In this document: positions 1 through 10,450 of the stretch, in pieces | How the letters are laid out: the number at the start of each line of letters is the position of its first letter | Numbering within the stretch: the first letter of the stretch is position 1 | From: Sipunculus nudus | Taxonomy: Eukaryota > Annelida > Sipuncula > Golfingiida > Sipunculidae | Direction: 5' to 3' | NCBI GenBank assembly: GCA_026874595.1 | Contig: CM049317.1 | Coordinates: forward strand, 38,712,401-38,776,400 | DNA: 64,000 nucleotides | Made by a program: the position numbers and the translations under genes | Notes under the pieces: model-generated | Database searches by the model: none | What the model saw: the letters and a program-made list of their open reading frames with translations, nothing else | What the model was told of the DNA's origin: nothing

Positions 1-335
1 TGGTATGTGCACAGAAAATGTATGGAAAAATATGAATACTAAATATGATCAAAAAAAGATCAGTGGTTTTGATATTAGGCAGCTTTGAAGTGTAACAATG
101 GCTTTTTTATGGAAAACGGAGGTTTTTCCTTAATATCTCAAAGGAACGAAGTCCTAATGACCCAATTTTTGGTATGGTAGGAGATTTTGGGGACGTCTAT
201 TGGTATGCAGAATTTTGGATTCGTAGCTCCAACGGTTTTAAAATGTGCCCTGTTAACGGACGGACGGACGGACAGACGGACGACGGACAAAGGACCACGA
301 CTATAGTTCAGATGACTTATAGTCAGCTGAGCTAA
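1..335 (+). repeat. Interspersed repeat, hairpin-ended family (3' part)
   Basis: Here called family B. This copy has the diagnostic 3' portion: ACCCAATTTTTGGTATGG, a GACGGACGGACAGACGG-type microsatellite at about 259-290, then a terminal hairpin at 305-333 with arms AGCTCAG-type and CTGAGCT around an inner TGACT/AGTCA stem, ending in TAA. It is cut by the left edge of the window. A nearly complete copy is at 54125-54813. Confidence 0.8.
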
Positions 336-439
336 AAATCATAAATCTACATTTTTTAAAAGCTTTTAAAAAACATTCTTGTCAATATTAACCATAGATA
401 ACCTGAAATGTCTAGAGGCATGATGTAATAAATGCTGAT

Positions 440-1530
440 AAACTGGTGCCAGTTTAGATGTATCTGCTTCACACAGCTAACATATATGGTAAAATGACTC
501 AATTCAATCTTTATAATTCAGCCAAAATTCATTCTTTGGAACCATAAAAGACAATTATTATAAGAATTATTCAGGGGATTATTCTTGTAAAATATTAAAC
601 AAATTGGTCTCAGTAGGGTCAGTCAAAAAAATTTTTACAGGTTTATAACTCATATGGGAAAATACAGCAAAATGGCTGAGTTAAGCTTCCCATAACTCAG
701 CCAAAAGTCACTGAACCAAAACCATTTGAACAAACTTGAATTATCAACATCTAAGGATAATTAATGTGTGAGATTTAACAATTTGGCCCAGTGGTTTTTG
801 AGGAGAAGATCTTTGTAGCCACTGAGCTAAAATGGGCTGTTACAGCATATGACTAAATTCAGCTTCCCATAACTCAGCCAAAAGTCACTGAACTGAGACC
901 ATTTGAACAAACTTCAGAAAGCAATACCCTAGGATCATTTCTGTTTGATATTAAACAATTTGGCCATATGGTTTCAGAGAAGAAGTTTTTTGTAGCCGTC
1001 AGTATGATACCGGCACTGATGACCCCCGTACAAAAAAGGCCAATGCAGGTGGCGCCACAAATACCTCAATTTCAGACATGTCTCATGTGAACAACATTGG
1101 CATAAAATTTGGTAATGATAGCTCTAGCCGTTTCTGAGATTGTAATTTTAGTATGCTTTTATGGAGAGATGACTAAGTTCAACTTCCTCTAACTCGGCCA
1201 AAAATCACCGAACTTAAACCATTCGAACAAAATTGAGAAAGATTATTCCAGGAATCATTTCTGTGAAATATTGGACAATTTGGCTGAACAATTTCTGAGA
1301 AGAAGATTTTTAAAGCTTTTTTAGCTTTTTCCCTATAAAATCTAAGAAAATGCAGTTAGCCAAAAAAAAAGCAAAATCCGATATAGTTTTTTAGATGACT
1401 AATTTTTACATAAAATCTCGTGATGCTACCTCTTGCCATTTTCAAGATAGTATGGGTTAACGTACAGACGATGGACGACAGACGACGGCCGACGCCACAC
1501 CATCGCATAAGCTCACAGGTTCGCTAAAAA
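440..1530 (+). repeat. Interspersed repeat family D (TAAGCTCACAGGTTCGCTAA end)
   Basis: The body has two decayed tandem monomers of about 180-200 bp marked by CATAACTCAGCCAAAAGTC and by ATTTGGCC, followed by a GGTGGCGCCACA block near 1049. It ends with a GACG-rich microsatellite (1463-1490) and the sequence CGCATAAGCTCACAGGTTCG then CTAAAAA. The same end occurs near 24000, 45728 and 48100, and inverted at 29345. Confidence 0.7.
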
Positions 1531-1544
1531 TTCAAATTCTAGCA

Positions 1545-2240
1545 CAATTTTTTAGCTTTTATATTCAAATTTCAGATTTTTTTAAAGATTAAATTCTTAT
1601 TACGGTAATACATACTGTGAACAATTAAATCAACAGTGCTTATAGGAAAACAAATGTGCCATGGTCAATGTTGGGCCAAATTTAAGGTACTGATTTTACA
1701 ATTATGCTAAAAACTGAAAAGAATTACAAAATTCTTATATGATTACTGGTATATAAATACTTGATTAAATAAAGTTATATCTTTTAGTCTCTAAAAGGTC
1801 TCTAGCTTCAACAATTTTAATGTTAAATGAGTAAATATATTTCCTTATTTTTGAGAAAGTATATTATGTGTGAGCCCATAATTTCAACAATTTACGCAAT
1901 ATTGACCTAATTTCTCTCATGTACATAGGAAATATATATAAGAATGGTTATGTCAAACATAAATACAATAACTCCAGTGGTTTTCATAGCGGGAAGTTTG
2001 AAGTAAAACAATAGGTCTTGACTGGAAAACAGAGTTTTTTTCTTTATTTCTTGAAGGTATGAAGTTACAGTGACCCAGTTTTCAATTTGATAGAAGAACT
2101 TGGAATATCTAACTGTATGTAGAATTTGGACTTGTAGATCTAATGATTTCAAAACGTGCCTTGTAAATGGACAAACAGATGGCTGATGGACAAAGGACCA
2201 CCACTATAGCTCAGATGACTTTTAAAGTCAGCTGAGCTAA
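1545..2240 (+). repeat. Interspersed repeat family B, near-complete copy
   Basis: It opens with TCAAATTTCAGATTTTT and a TTAAATCAACAGTGCTTA block, and ends with a degenerate GGAC microsatellite and the hairpin at 2208-2238. Length is about 690 bp. It has no coding capacity that survives; the short open frame inside it on the minus strand is repeated in decayed form in other copies. Confidence 0.75.
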
Positions 2241-2849
2241 TATGTGATTACAGATAATGATTTTACAATGCAGAAAGTATGGTTTGTCTCAGCATAAATT
2301 TATACCTTTTGTCAAGCTGGATTCCTTACTAGTGTCTATTCAATTTCTATGAATAAAATACAGATATATGTCATTTCTTGAAAGAGCAAAATTACAAAAA
2401 TATATCAGATATAATATTTTAACAAGATGCTTATTTTTAAGTATAAACTTAAAATGAGACAAAACTGTCTGCATGCTGAAACAGAAATATCAACAATATG
2501 TCCTTGTAAACAAGTTCCATAAATGATGCAATGTTAACTAAATCACCATCTTGAACATAGGCAATGTACTGAAAAACATAAAACCAATATTTATAGAATC
2601 CAACCCGGTGATTATGATATATGGCAGGTCTGGAGAGTAATTACAGATTTAAGTTAAACCTTAGGTTTCAGCTGTGCTATTTCAAGAAACAAGATCACAC
2701 TGAGAATAGTCAGTCCACATGTAGCTTTTAAGTTCTTAATAAAGATTAAATGTCTCGCTTTGCAAAATTATGAGTGTATATGGGACGGACAGATGATGGA
2801 CAGTCACTTAGCTGAGGACAAAAATACATATTGTGCAGGGAATACTCAC
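2241..2849 (-). other. LIG4 intron 9, unique sequence
   Basis: AT-rich sequence without a recognised repeat. A good acceptor (TTTTTCAG at 2569) leads into 38 open codons on the minus strand that do not resemble LIG4; see the findings. Otherwise nothing is seen. Confidence 0.5.
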
Positions 2850-3132
2850 CCTGCAAAATGAATGAAAGACTGTCGGGTGCTCCTCATCTTCCGGTGGGAC
2901 AGCAACACCACATAGGAAATGTGACATGACCCCTGCCCTGTGACCTTTACCAAAGTACCCTCCGATGACCAGGACGTCCAGCTGGTCCATCAGTCCATCT
3001 ACATATTCTGGTTTGATTTTGTACCAGCCACCTTTACGGACGTTAGGTTTGTACACAGACTCTGGTTCCTTGACCATGATTCCTTCCTCACGGGAATCTA
3101 TGGCATCATTTAAGGCTTCAATGCACTCCTCT
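2850..3132 (-). CDS. LIG4: LIG4 exon 9 (residues 406-500), motifs IV and V, start of OB-fold
   Basis: A 283-nt exon with acceptor TTTGTAG and donor AGG/GTGAGT, ending in phase 0. It carries EEGIMVK (421-427, motif IV) and WYKIKPEYV (442-450, motif V), then [19 protein letters not shown], the opening of the OB-fold, ending TVFHSFCR like human SVFHTLSR. The next exon should open with a sequence like VGSGCTMKELYDLG; none was found between 2849 and position 1, so exon 10 lies outside the window. Confidence 0.96.
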
Positions 3133-3860
3133 CTACAAACAAACACTGACATTACCACACACACAGAAATGTGTCATTTTTAACATTAATTATCAATTTC
3201 CTTCAACATAATGAGAAACTGTTTATGACATGACAGAGCTTCAAGTTTAGTGCTATGCAAAGGTTCACTGATACTTTAAAAATACTAGAGACTACCATAA
3301 AATCTCCACTTAAAACCCCGGTTTAATCAAGAAATTCAAAATCAGGAATCAGGTTGATTTCCTGAAAGCATTGTGCGGTTTATACTAGAAGGGTTTCCTG
3401 AATATCTTCCTGACAGACATCATTTTTGGGCCGGCGAGTGGGCTATAATATTGCAACTTTCGAAGGCCGTTCTTAGCAGCAGTCTCGCATGCATGGGAGC
3501 CGTGTGTAAATGTATTATTAACGATTATTTGTTATTTACAAATTAAATATTGCTGATTAGTTTTGGTGTGATATATAACTTGTTATAAAATCTTGGTATA
3601 TGTCACCAAATAATACGTTTACAACAACTCTGCTGTAACACATAGCGGCCCACTTCGTTGGGCATGGTCAAGCAAAATTGAAACAAGTGACCCATGGGTC
3701 ATGACGCTCAGCTGACTGGGAAGAGATTCGCAAAAGGAAATTTTATCATCAGAATGGTAGTATATACCCATTCAACTGAAGCATCAAACAGATTAACCAA
3801 CAGGCCAAGATTTAGTCTGTATTTATATATCTAAAAAATAGAGAAAAATGTGTAAACTTT
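3133..3860. other. LIG4 intron 8, proximal part
   Basis: Mostly unique AT-rich sequence. At about 3687-3720 is one copy of the short head repeat (ACAAGTGACCCATGGGTC followed by GCTCAGCTGA), here called family E, which recurs at eight or more places in the window. Confidence 0.55.
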
Positions 3861-6800
3861 TAAAACTAGAATACGGGTAACCGACAAGTGACTACATGTA
3901 TCTGCCAAAATCGGATAGTGAGGCATGGATTGATTGGCAAGGGGAAATAGAGTGAGGTATGTTGCATATTAGCATGGATGTCTGCAGCCTAAATGTGTAT
4001 GTAGGTTGTGCCACCTACCACAAATCCAGAAAGCTGTCCAAGTTGTATACACCTGCAAAATTTTAGGCAGATAAGTCAAACCACTACATGTATATGAGCG
4101 ATTTTTGCCCATGGCAGACAAACAGACAAACACTGTGCAAAAATCTTTGCAGGTAACCCCTCCAGTTTTGTGTATGATAAAGACCTATGTGAGATCTAAA
4201 CACATGCACAATTTTGGCCCAATCGGTCAAATGGTTCCTGAGATATGAGCTTGGATGTGTCCAGCGTTAACTAGAATGTAGGTGGCGCCACCTGTCATAA
4301 AATCAAGAAAGCTGTCCACGATGTATAAACCTGCAAAATTTTAGGCAGTTATGTCGAACCACTACAGAGAAATGAGTAATTTTAGGCCACGGCAGACTAA
4401 CAGACAGACGCTGTGCAAACATTGTTACAGGTGGCGCCACCATTTTTTGTGTATGTTACAGAGCTATCAAAGGGCTACATTTGTATAAATTTTATTTCCT
4501 GATCGGTCAAACGGTTCCCGAGATATAAGCTTGGATGTCATCAGCGTGAACGTAGGTGGCGCCACCTGTCATAAAATCAAGAAAGCTATCCTGGATGTAT
4601 ACACATGAGGAATTTCAGGTGAATTAGTCAATTCACTGCAGAGATATGAGTGATTTTAACCCAAGGCAGATGAACAGATGGACACTGTGCAAACATGGTT
4701 ACAGGTGGCGCCACCATTTTTTGTGTATGTTATAAAGCAATCCAAGGGCTACATTTGTATCAATTTTATTTCCTGATCGGTCAAACGGTTCCCGAGATAT
4801 GAGGGTTTATGAGTGGAAACAGACCCACAAATGGACAATGGATAGAGAGGAAAGGTCAGAGGTCAATGCAAATTGGTTAGGCACCAGTTCACATGTGACC
4901 CGATAATAGGTGTAAGTTTGGGAAAAATCGGTCCATTAGTCTCCAAGGAGCTCTCTGGAAACGAACGCCACCGCGGCGGAGGAACTCGGTCAAAAACATA
5001 GTATCCGCAAAACTTCGTTTTGGTGGATACAAAAATACAGGCGGCTCCACCAGTCTGCAGAAACTAATAAAAACACTTAATGGTCAATATCCATGCAAAA
5101 AATCATGGTGATCTCTGCATTAGTTGTTCAGATACTTCAGTTTTTGTATCAAATTGTCCATTATTCTGAGGGATAATTTCGGAGTCCTATAGCTTGAAGG
5201 ATATGGGTAACAGACACCTAATTTCAAGTTTCCACAGGCACCTTTCATGGGCCTCCTTGCATGACAAGAATGAAGATTCTAGGTCCAGTTGTTGCAATTT
5301 ATACCCTGTTGACAGATACCACAGATAACCACATCTTTAAAGGTCTCAAAAAAGAGAAAAAATTCGTAAAAATTTGAAAAAAAATAGAGGTGGCACACCC
5401 AGTCTGCAGAAACTGATGGAACAGCTCATGATCAATATGTATGCCGAAAATCATGACCATCAGTGTTGTAGTTATTGAAATACTGCAGTTTTTGTATCAA
5501 ATTTTCCATTATTCTGGGGGGGGGGGTATATTTTGGACCATACAGCTTAAAGAATATGGGTAACAGAGACCTAATTTCAAGTTTCCATGGAGACTTTTCA
5601 TGGGTCTCCCTGTGTGTCAAGAATGGAGATTCTTGGTCCAGTTTTTAGGATTTGTGCCCTGTTAACAGATGTTCATATCTTTAAAGGTCTCAAAAATACA
5701 GAAAAATTTCGTAAAAAAAAACGAACAAATACAGGTGGTGCCACCAGTCTGCAGAAACTTATGAAACACTCCATGATCAATATCCATGCAAACAAATATG
5801 GTTATCTCTGCATTAGTTGTTCAGTTACTTTAGCTTTTGTATCAAATTTTCCATTATTCTGAGCTGTACTTTGGAGTGCCATAGCTCAAAGGATATGGGT
5901 AACAGAGACCAAATTTCAGGTTTCCATGGAGACTTATCATGGGTCTCCCTGTGTGTCAAGAACGAAGATTCTAGGTCCAGTCGTTACGATTTGTACCCTG
6001 TTGACAGATAACTACATCCTTAAAGGTCTCAAAAATGGAGAAAACAATTCGTGAACATGAAAAATACAGGTGGCGCCACCAGTCTGCACAAACTGATGAA
6101 ACATCTCATGATCAATATGTATGTCGAAAATCATGACCATCAGTGATGTAGTTAATGAGATATTGAAGTTTTTGTATGAAATTTTTGACTATTCTGGGGG
6201 GTAATTTTGGGCCCCATAGCTCGAAGGATATGGGTAACAGAGACCTAATTTCTGGTTTCCATGGAGACTTTTCATAGGTCTCTCAGTGTGTCAAAAATGA
6301 AGATTCTAGGTCCAGTCGTTACGATTTGTGCCACGCTAACAGATGACAGCATCCTCAAAGGTCTCAAAAATAGAGTAAAAAATCGTAAAAAATCAAACAG
6401 TACAGGTGGCGCCACCAGTCTGCAGGAACTGATCAAAACTCTCATGATCAATATGTATGCCAAAAATGAAGACCATCAGTGATGTAGTTATTGAGATATT
6501 GAAGTTTTTGTATGAAATTTTTTACTATTCTGGGGGGTACTTTGGGGCCCCATAGCTCGAAGGATATGGGTAACAGAGACCTAATTTCAGGTTTCCATGG
6601 AGACTTATCATGGGTCTCCCTGTGTGTCAAGAACAAAGATTCTAGGTCCAGTCGTTACGATTTGTACCCTGTTGACAGATAACTACATCCTTAAAGGTCT
6701 CAAAAATGGAGAAAACAATTCGTGAACATTGAAAAATACAGGTGGCGCCACCAGTCTGCACAAACTGATGAAACATCTCATGATCAATATGTATGTCGAA

Positions 6801-8106
6801 AATCATGACCATCAGTGATGTAGTTAATGAGATATTGAAGTTTTTGTATGAAATTTTTGACTATTCTGGGGGGTAATTTTGGGCCCCATAGCTCGAAGGA
6901 TATGGGTAACAGAGACCTAATTTCTGGTTTCCATGGAGACTTTTCATAGGTCTCTCAGTGTGTCGAAAATGAAGATTCTAGGTCCAGTCGTTACGATTTG
7001 TGCCACGCTAACAGATGACAGCATCCTCAAAGGTCTCAAAAATAGAGGAAAAAATCGTAAAAAATCATACAGTACAGGTGGCGCCACCAGTCTGCAGGAA
7101 CTGATCGAACATCTCATGATCAATATGTATGCCAAAAATGAAGACCATCAGTGATGTAGTTATTGAAATATTGAAGTTTTTGTATGAAATTTTTTACTAT
7201 TCTGGGGGATACTTTGGGGCCCCATAGCTCAAAGGATATGGGTAACAGAGACCTAATCTCTGGTTTCCAAGGAGATTTTTCATGGACCTCTCAGTGTGTC
7301 AAGAATTAAGATTCTAAGTCCAGTCTTTATGATTTGTGCCTTGTTAACAGATGTTCACAATTTTAGAGGTCTCAAAAATAGAGAAAAAAATTCGTAAAAA
7401 ATCAAAAAATACAGGTGGCGCCACCAGTCTGCAGGAAGTGATGTAACATCTCATGATCAATATGTATGCCAAAAATCATGACCATCAGTCAAGTAGTTAA
7501 TGAGATATTGAAGTTTTTGTATGAAATTTTTTACTATTCTGGGGGGTAATTTTAGGCCCCATAGCTCGAAGGATATGGGTAACAGAGACCTAATTTCTGG
7601 TTTCCATGGAGACTTTTCATAGGTCTCTCAGTGTGTCAAAAATGAAGATTCTAGGTCCAGTCTTTACGATTTGTGCCACGCTAACAGATGACAGCATCCT
7701 CAAAGGTCTCAAAAATAGAGTAAAAAATCGTAAAAAATCAAACAGTACAGGTGGCGCCACCAGTCTGCAGGAACTGATCGAACATCTCATGATCAATATG
7801 TATGCCAAAAATGAAGACCATCAGTGATGTAGTTATTGAGATATTGAAGTTTTTGTATGAAATTTTTTACTATTCTGGGGGGTACTTTGGGGCCCCATAG
7901 CTCGAAGGATATGGGTAACAGAGACCCAAGGAGATTTTTTATGGACCTCTCAGAATCCCAAGTTACAAGGTTCTAGGTCCAGCGGTTACGATTTGTGCCT
8001 GGTTAACGGACGGACAGACGGACAGACGGACAGGACAGACGGACAGACGGACGACGGACAAAGAGTGATCACTATAGCTCAGATGACTTTCAGTCAGCTG
8101 AGCTAA
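3861..8106 (+). repeat. Composite satellite-like element (families C then A)
   Basis: The element starts with ACTAGAATACGGGTAACC and, up to about 4900, consists of monomers (family C) that alternate the palindrome GGTGGCGCCACC with text such as CTGTCATAAAATCAAG. From about 4950 it becomes family A: monomers of about 336 bp carrying GGTGGCGCCACCAGTCTGCA, with palindromes near 6069, 6405, 6740, 7077, 7413 and 7748. It ends with a GGACGGACAGACGG microsatellite (8007-8062) and the hairpin at 8076-8104, then TAA. The short open frames here (METFHRSLSVSKMK and relatives) recur in each monomer and are not genes. Confidence 0.85.
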
Positions 8107-9330
8107 TAAAAGCCTACTATAAACCCATTTGCGGCATTATTTAGCAATGATTATTTGTTTAAAACATAAAATGAATAAAAAGCTGACATGATAAAGTGTC
8201 ACACAATGGCAGACGATCATTTTAAAATCAAGTTTGAGTGCCACCATGAGCTGAAACGCCCCGGTATTCTGCTACAAATATTTTGAACGGCTGTACGCGA
8301 TGGGTGGTAAATAGAACAGCCACCTAATTTGTACCAGTGTGCCTTGCGTGAACACTGCCTTGACAAAATGGCTCCCGACACGGAAACTTTTTTCAGGAAA
8401 AAAACTTGCTTACCCCAACTGGCCACTTTAATTTTACCTTAAATTCACTCATTTTCAAGCGTCATGTTTCCTTTATGTGCGTATCTCGACAAGGTAACTT
8501 CAGTTACTTTGACATTTAGTTAAGTTGACCAGCGATGTGTTTACACCAGCAAATTGTGACATGGAGCGATGTCAATGTATGATGTGATGATGATAATACC
8601 GAAGTAACCGGTACGAAAATGATTTGAATCTTCTGAGTAATTCCAGAAAATGGAATTTTCATCAAAAATTAAGATTTCAAAATATTACTTTTAGAATTAA
8701 AATATACAGTGATTTGAAATGGATCAGCAGAATATTTTTTCCAAAATATAATGACAAATCAGTAGCAAACAAGAATATGGCACAGCATATAAAATCTGTA
8801 TAAACAGGCAGAGGTTCACCTGCCCTTACGTCTTCCCTAACTTCATGCTTGAGTGACCCTGCAAAAAAGTGTTATGATGTGTTTAAATAAAATGCCCAGG
8901 GAATTTTAAAGTGGACAGGAATGGCCGAGTCACAACCTTCATGTGTTCATTTCTAGATGATAGCTTGATTGTGTCTTTTGTCAAATCATTCCGTAGCAAA
9001 AGTAGGTGCGGTTTTAAAGGGGGATTCTTAGTATTTGAGCCCCTCGCGGTGTCTCACCTGGAATTTCCGCAAAGTCTGGGTGCCGTTTTAATCAGAAGTG
9101 CAGTTTTAAGTGGAGATTTTATGGTACTATAGATTTATTGCAATTAAATCAAAATAATAAAAAGCAAAAAATCTGGATTTATGCGGTGCCACAAATCATC
9201 ATCACTGCTGCTATATGACTTGAAATACCACCAATCTCAGATTATTTTATTTAAATTTTTAATCTTATATTTAAATAAAACACTACAGTCAAAATTTGCC
9301 CCTGTGAACTACCGCTGTGGGTGTATATAC
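8107..9330. other. LIG4 intron 8, distal unique part
   Basis: Unique sequence with somewhat more CpG near 8215-8560 than its surroundings. On the minus strand an ATG at 8452 leads through 13 codons to a GTAAGC donor at 8413, a weak candidate for a first exon; see findings. No other gene is seen. Confidence 0.4.
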
Positions 9331-9532
9331 TTGGTTTTTGCTTCTTTGGTCTGGGACAGCATGATTCTGCCTTCCTCTGGTGTGAACACCTCACTGAGTA
9401 GTTTCTTGCGTTCCCTCAAGGGACTGTTGCTATGGACTTTGTCATTGAGCAGCAGAATGTCAAACACACACAGACATGGCTGATACTCCTTCGTATCCTG
9501 GGCCTTGATGTCCAGGTTCTCTCCCTTGGAAC
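9331..9532 (-). CDS. LIG4: LIG4 exon 8 (residues 339-406), motif IIIa
   Basis: A 202-nt exon with a strong pyrimidine tract and acceptor TCTGACAG, and donor AA/GTATAT (phase 2). It encodes CLCVFDILLLNDK (358-370), motif IIIa, like human CYCVFDVLMVNNK, then LRERKKLLSEVFTPEEGRI, like human LRKRYEILSSIFTPIPGRI. Confidence 0.96.
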
Positions 9533-9544
9533 CTGTCAGAGAAA

Positions 9545-9665
9545 AAAGATATATAATGATATACACATCCAAATACCTGAGTCTGGTATACACACACAAA
9601 GACCTGAGTCTGGTATACACATCCAAATACCTGATCTGGCATACACACAAATACCTGAGTTTAAT
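9545..9665 (+). repeat. Short imperfect tandem repeat (~27 nt)
   Basis: About four units built on ACCTGAGTCTGGTATACACA. It lies immediately inside intron 7, about 20 nt from the acceptor of LIG4 exon 8, so it occupies the branch-point zone of that intron. Confidence 0.7.
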
Positions 9666-9738
9666 TTATGCAACAGACCTGGGTTCAAATGGTACTGTGT
9701 TTGGTTGTGTGCAAATGCAGATATTTCAAATAAATGAA

Positions 9739-9810
9739 ATGCAAATTAAAATGCAAATGTGATTTAAGATGATCAAATGCAAATTTCTATGAAAACTATC
9801 AAATGCAAAT
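9739..9810 (+). promoter_or_regulatory. Cluster of four octamer (ATGCAAAT) motifs
   Basis: Exact ATGCAAAT occurs at 9739, 9751, 9777 and 9803 in 72 bp. ATGCAAAT is the classic POU-domain (Oct) site. The surrounding text is a loose CAAATGCAAAT-like repeat, so the cluster may only reflect repetition; function is inference. Confidence 0.3.
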
Positions 9811-10197
9811 GCACTTATCAAATCTATTTGCCAACTCTACTTGGCGATATAAATCACAAAGAGATACCTTACTTTCATTCATAGGTTAGAAAATGATATA
9901 TATTCACTTATGCCTAACCAAACAATAACAGAGAAGCTTTTAAGTCTATCAAGTCTATCAAGTGTTTTCAAAAGATGAAAATTTTTGAACTGCATCTGCA
10001 TTTGAAAAACAAATTGTCATACAAATGCAAAATTTTTGTAACTTTAAACCAGTTAAGTATAATTCCAGTTGATAGATGGCAGTACAAGTTCCTCCACTAG
10101 ATGGTGGACTCACTTGTACAGTTCCTGACAGATGGCACTGTGATAGCAACTTCATAAAATAAAGTCATATCTCCCAGAATTTATGGGAAAATACAGA

Positions 10198-10412
10198 AAA
10201 TAACACCCCCTATCCTCAAACCCCTACAGAGAATGACACCCCTTACCTTCCACCCCCTACAGAGAATGACACCCCTTACCCTCCACCCCCTACAGAGAAT
10301 GACACCCCTTACCTTCCATCCCCTACAGAGAATGACACCCCTTACCTTCAACCCCTACAGAGAATGACACCCCTTACCCTCCACCCCCTACAGAGAATGA
10401 CAACACTTACCC
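10198..10412 (+). repeat. 33-nt minisatellite, about 6 copies
   Basis: Units of about 33 nt read CCCCTACAGAGAATGACACC then CCTTACCCTCCA with small changes. The array sits next to the much larger 30-nt array that follows and is unrelated to it in sequence. Confidence 0.85.
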
Positions 10413-10450
10413 TAGGACACAGATACATCAACACTTACAGACCAAATGCA

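Noticed and set aside
6261..7827. Three copies of a 73-codon frame METFHRSLSVSKMK
   Set aside because: The frame recurs in every second satellite monomer on one strand, the other strand is open too, and copies in the second array are broken by stops.
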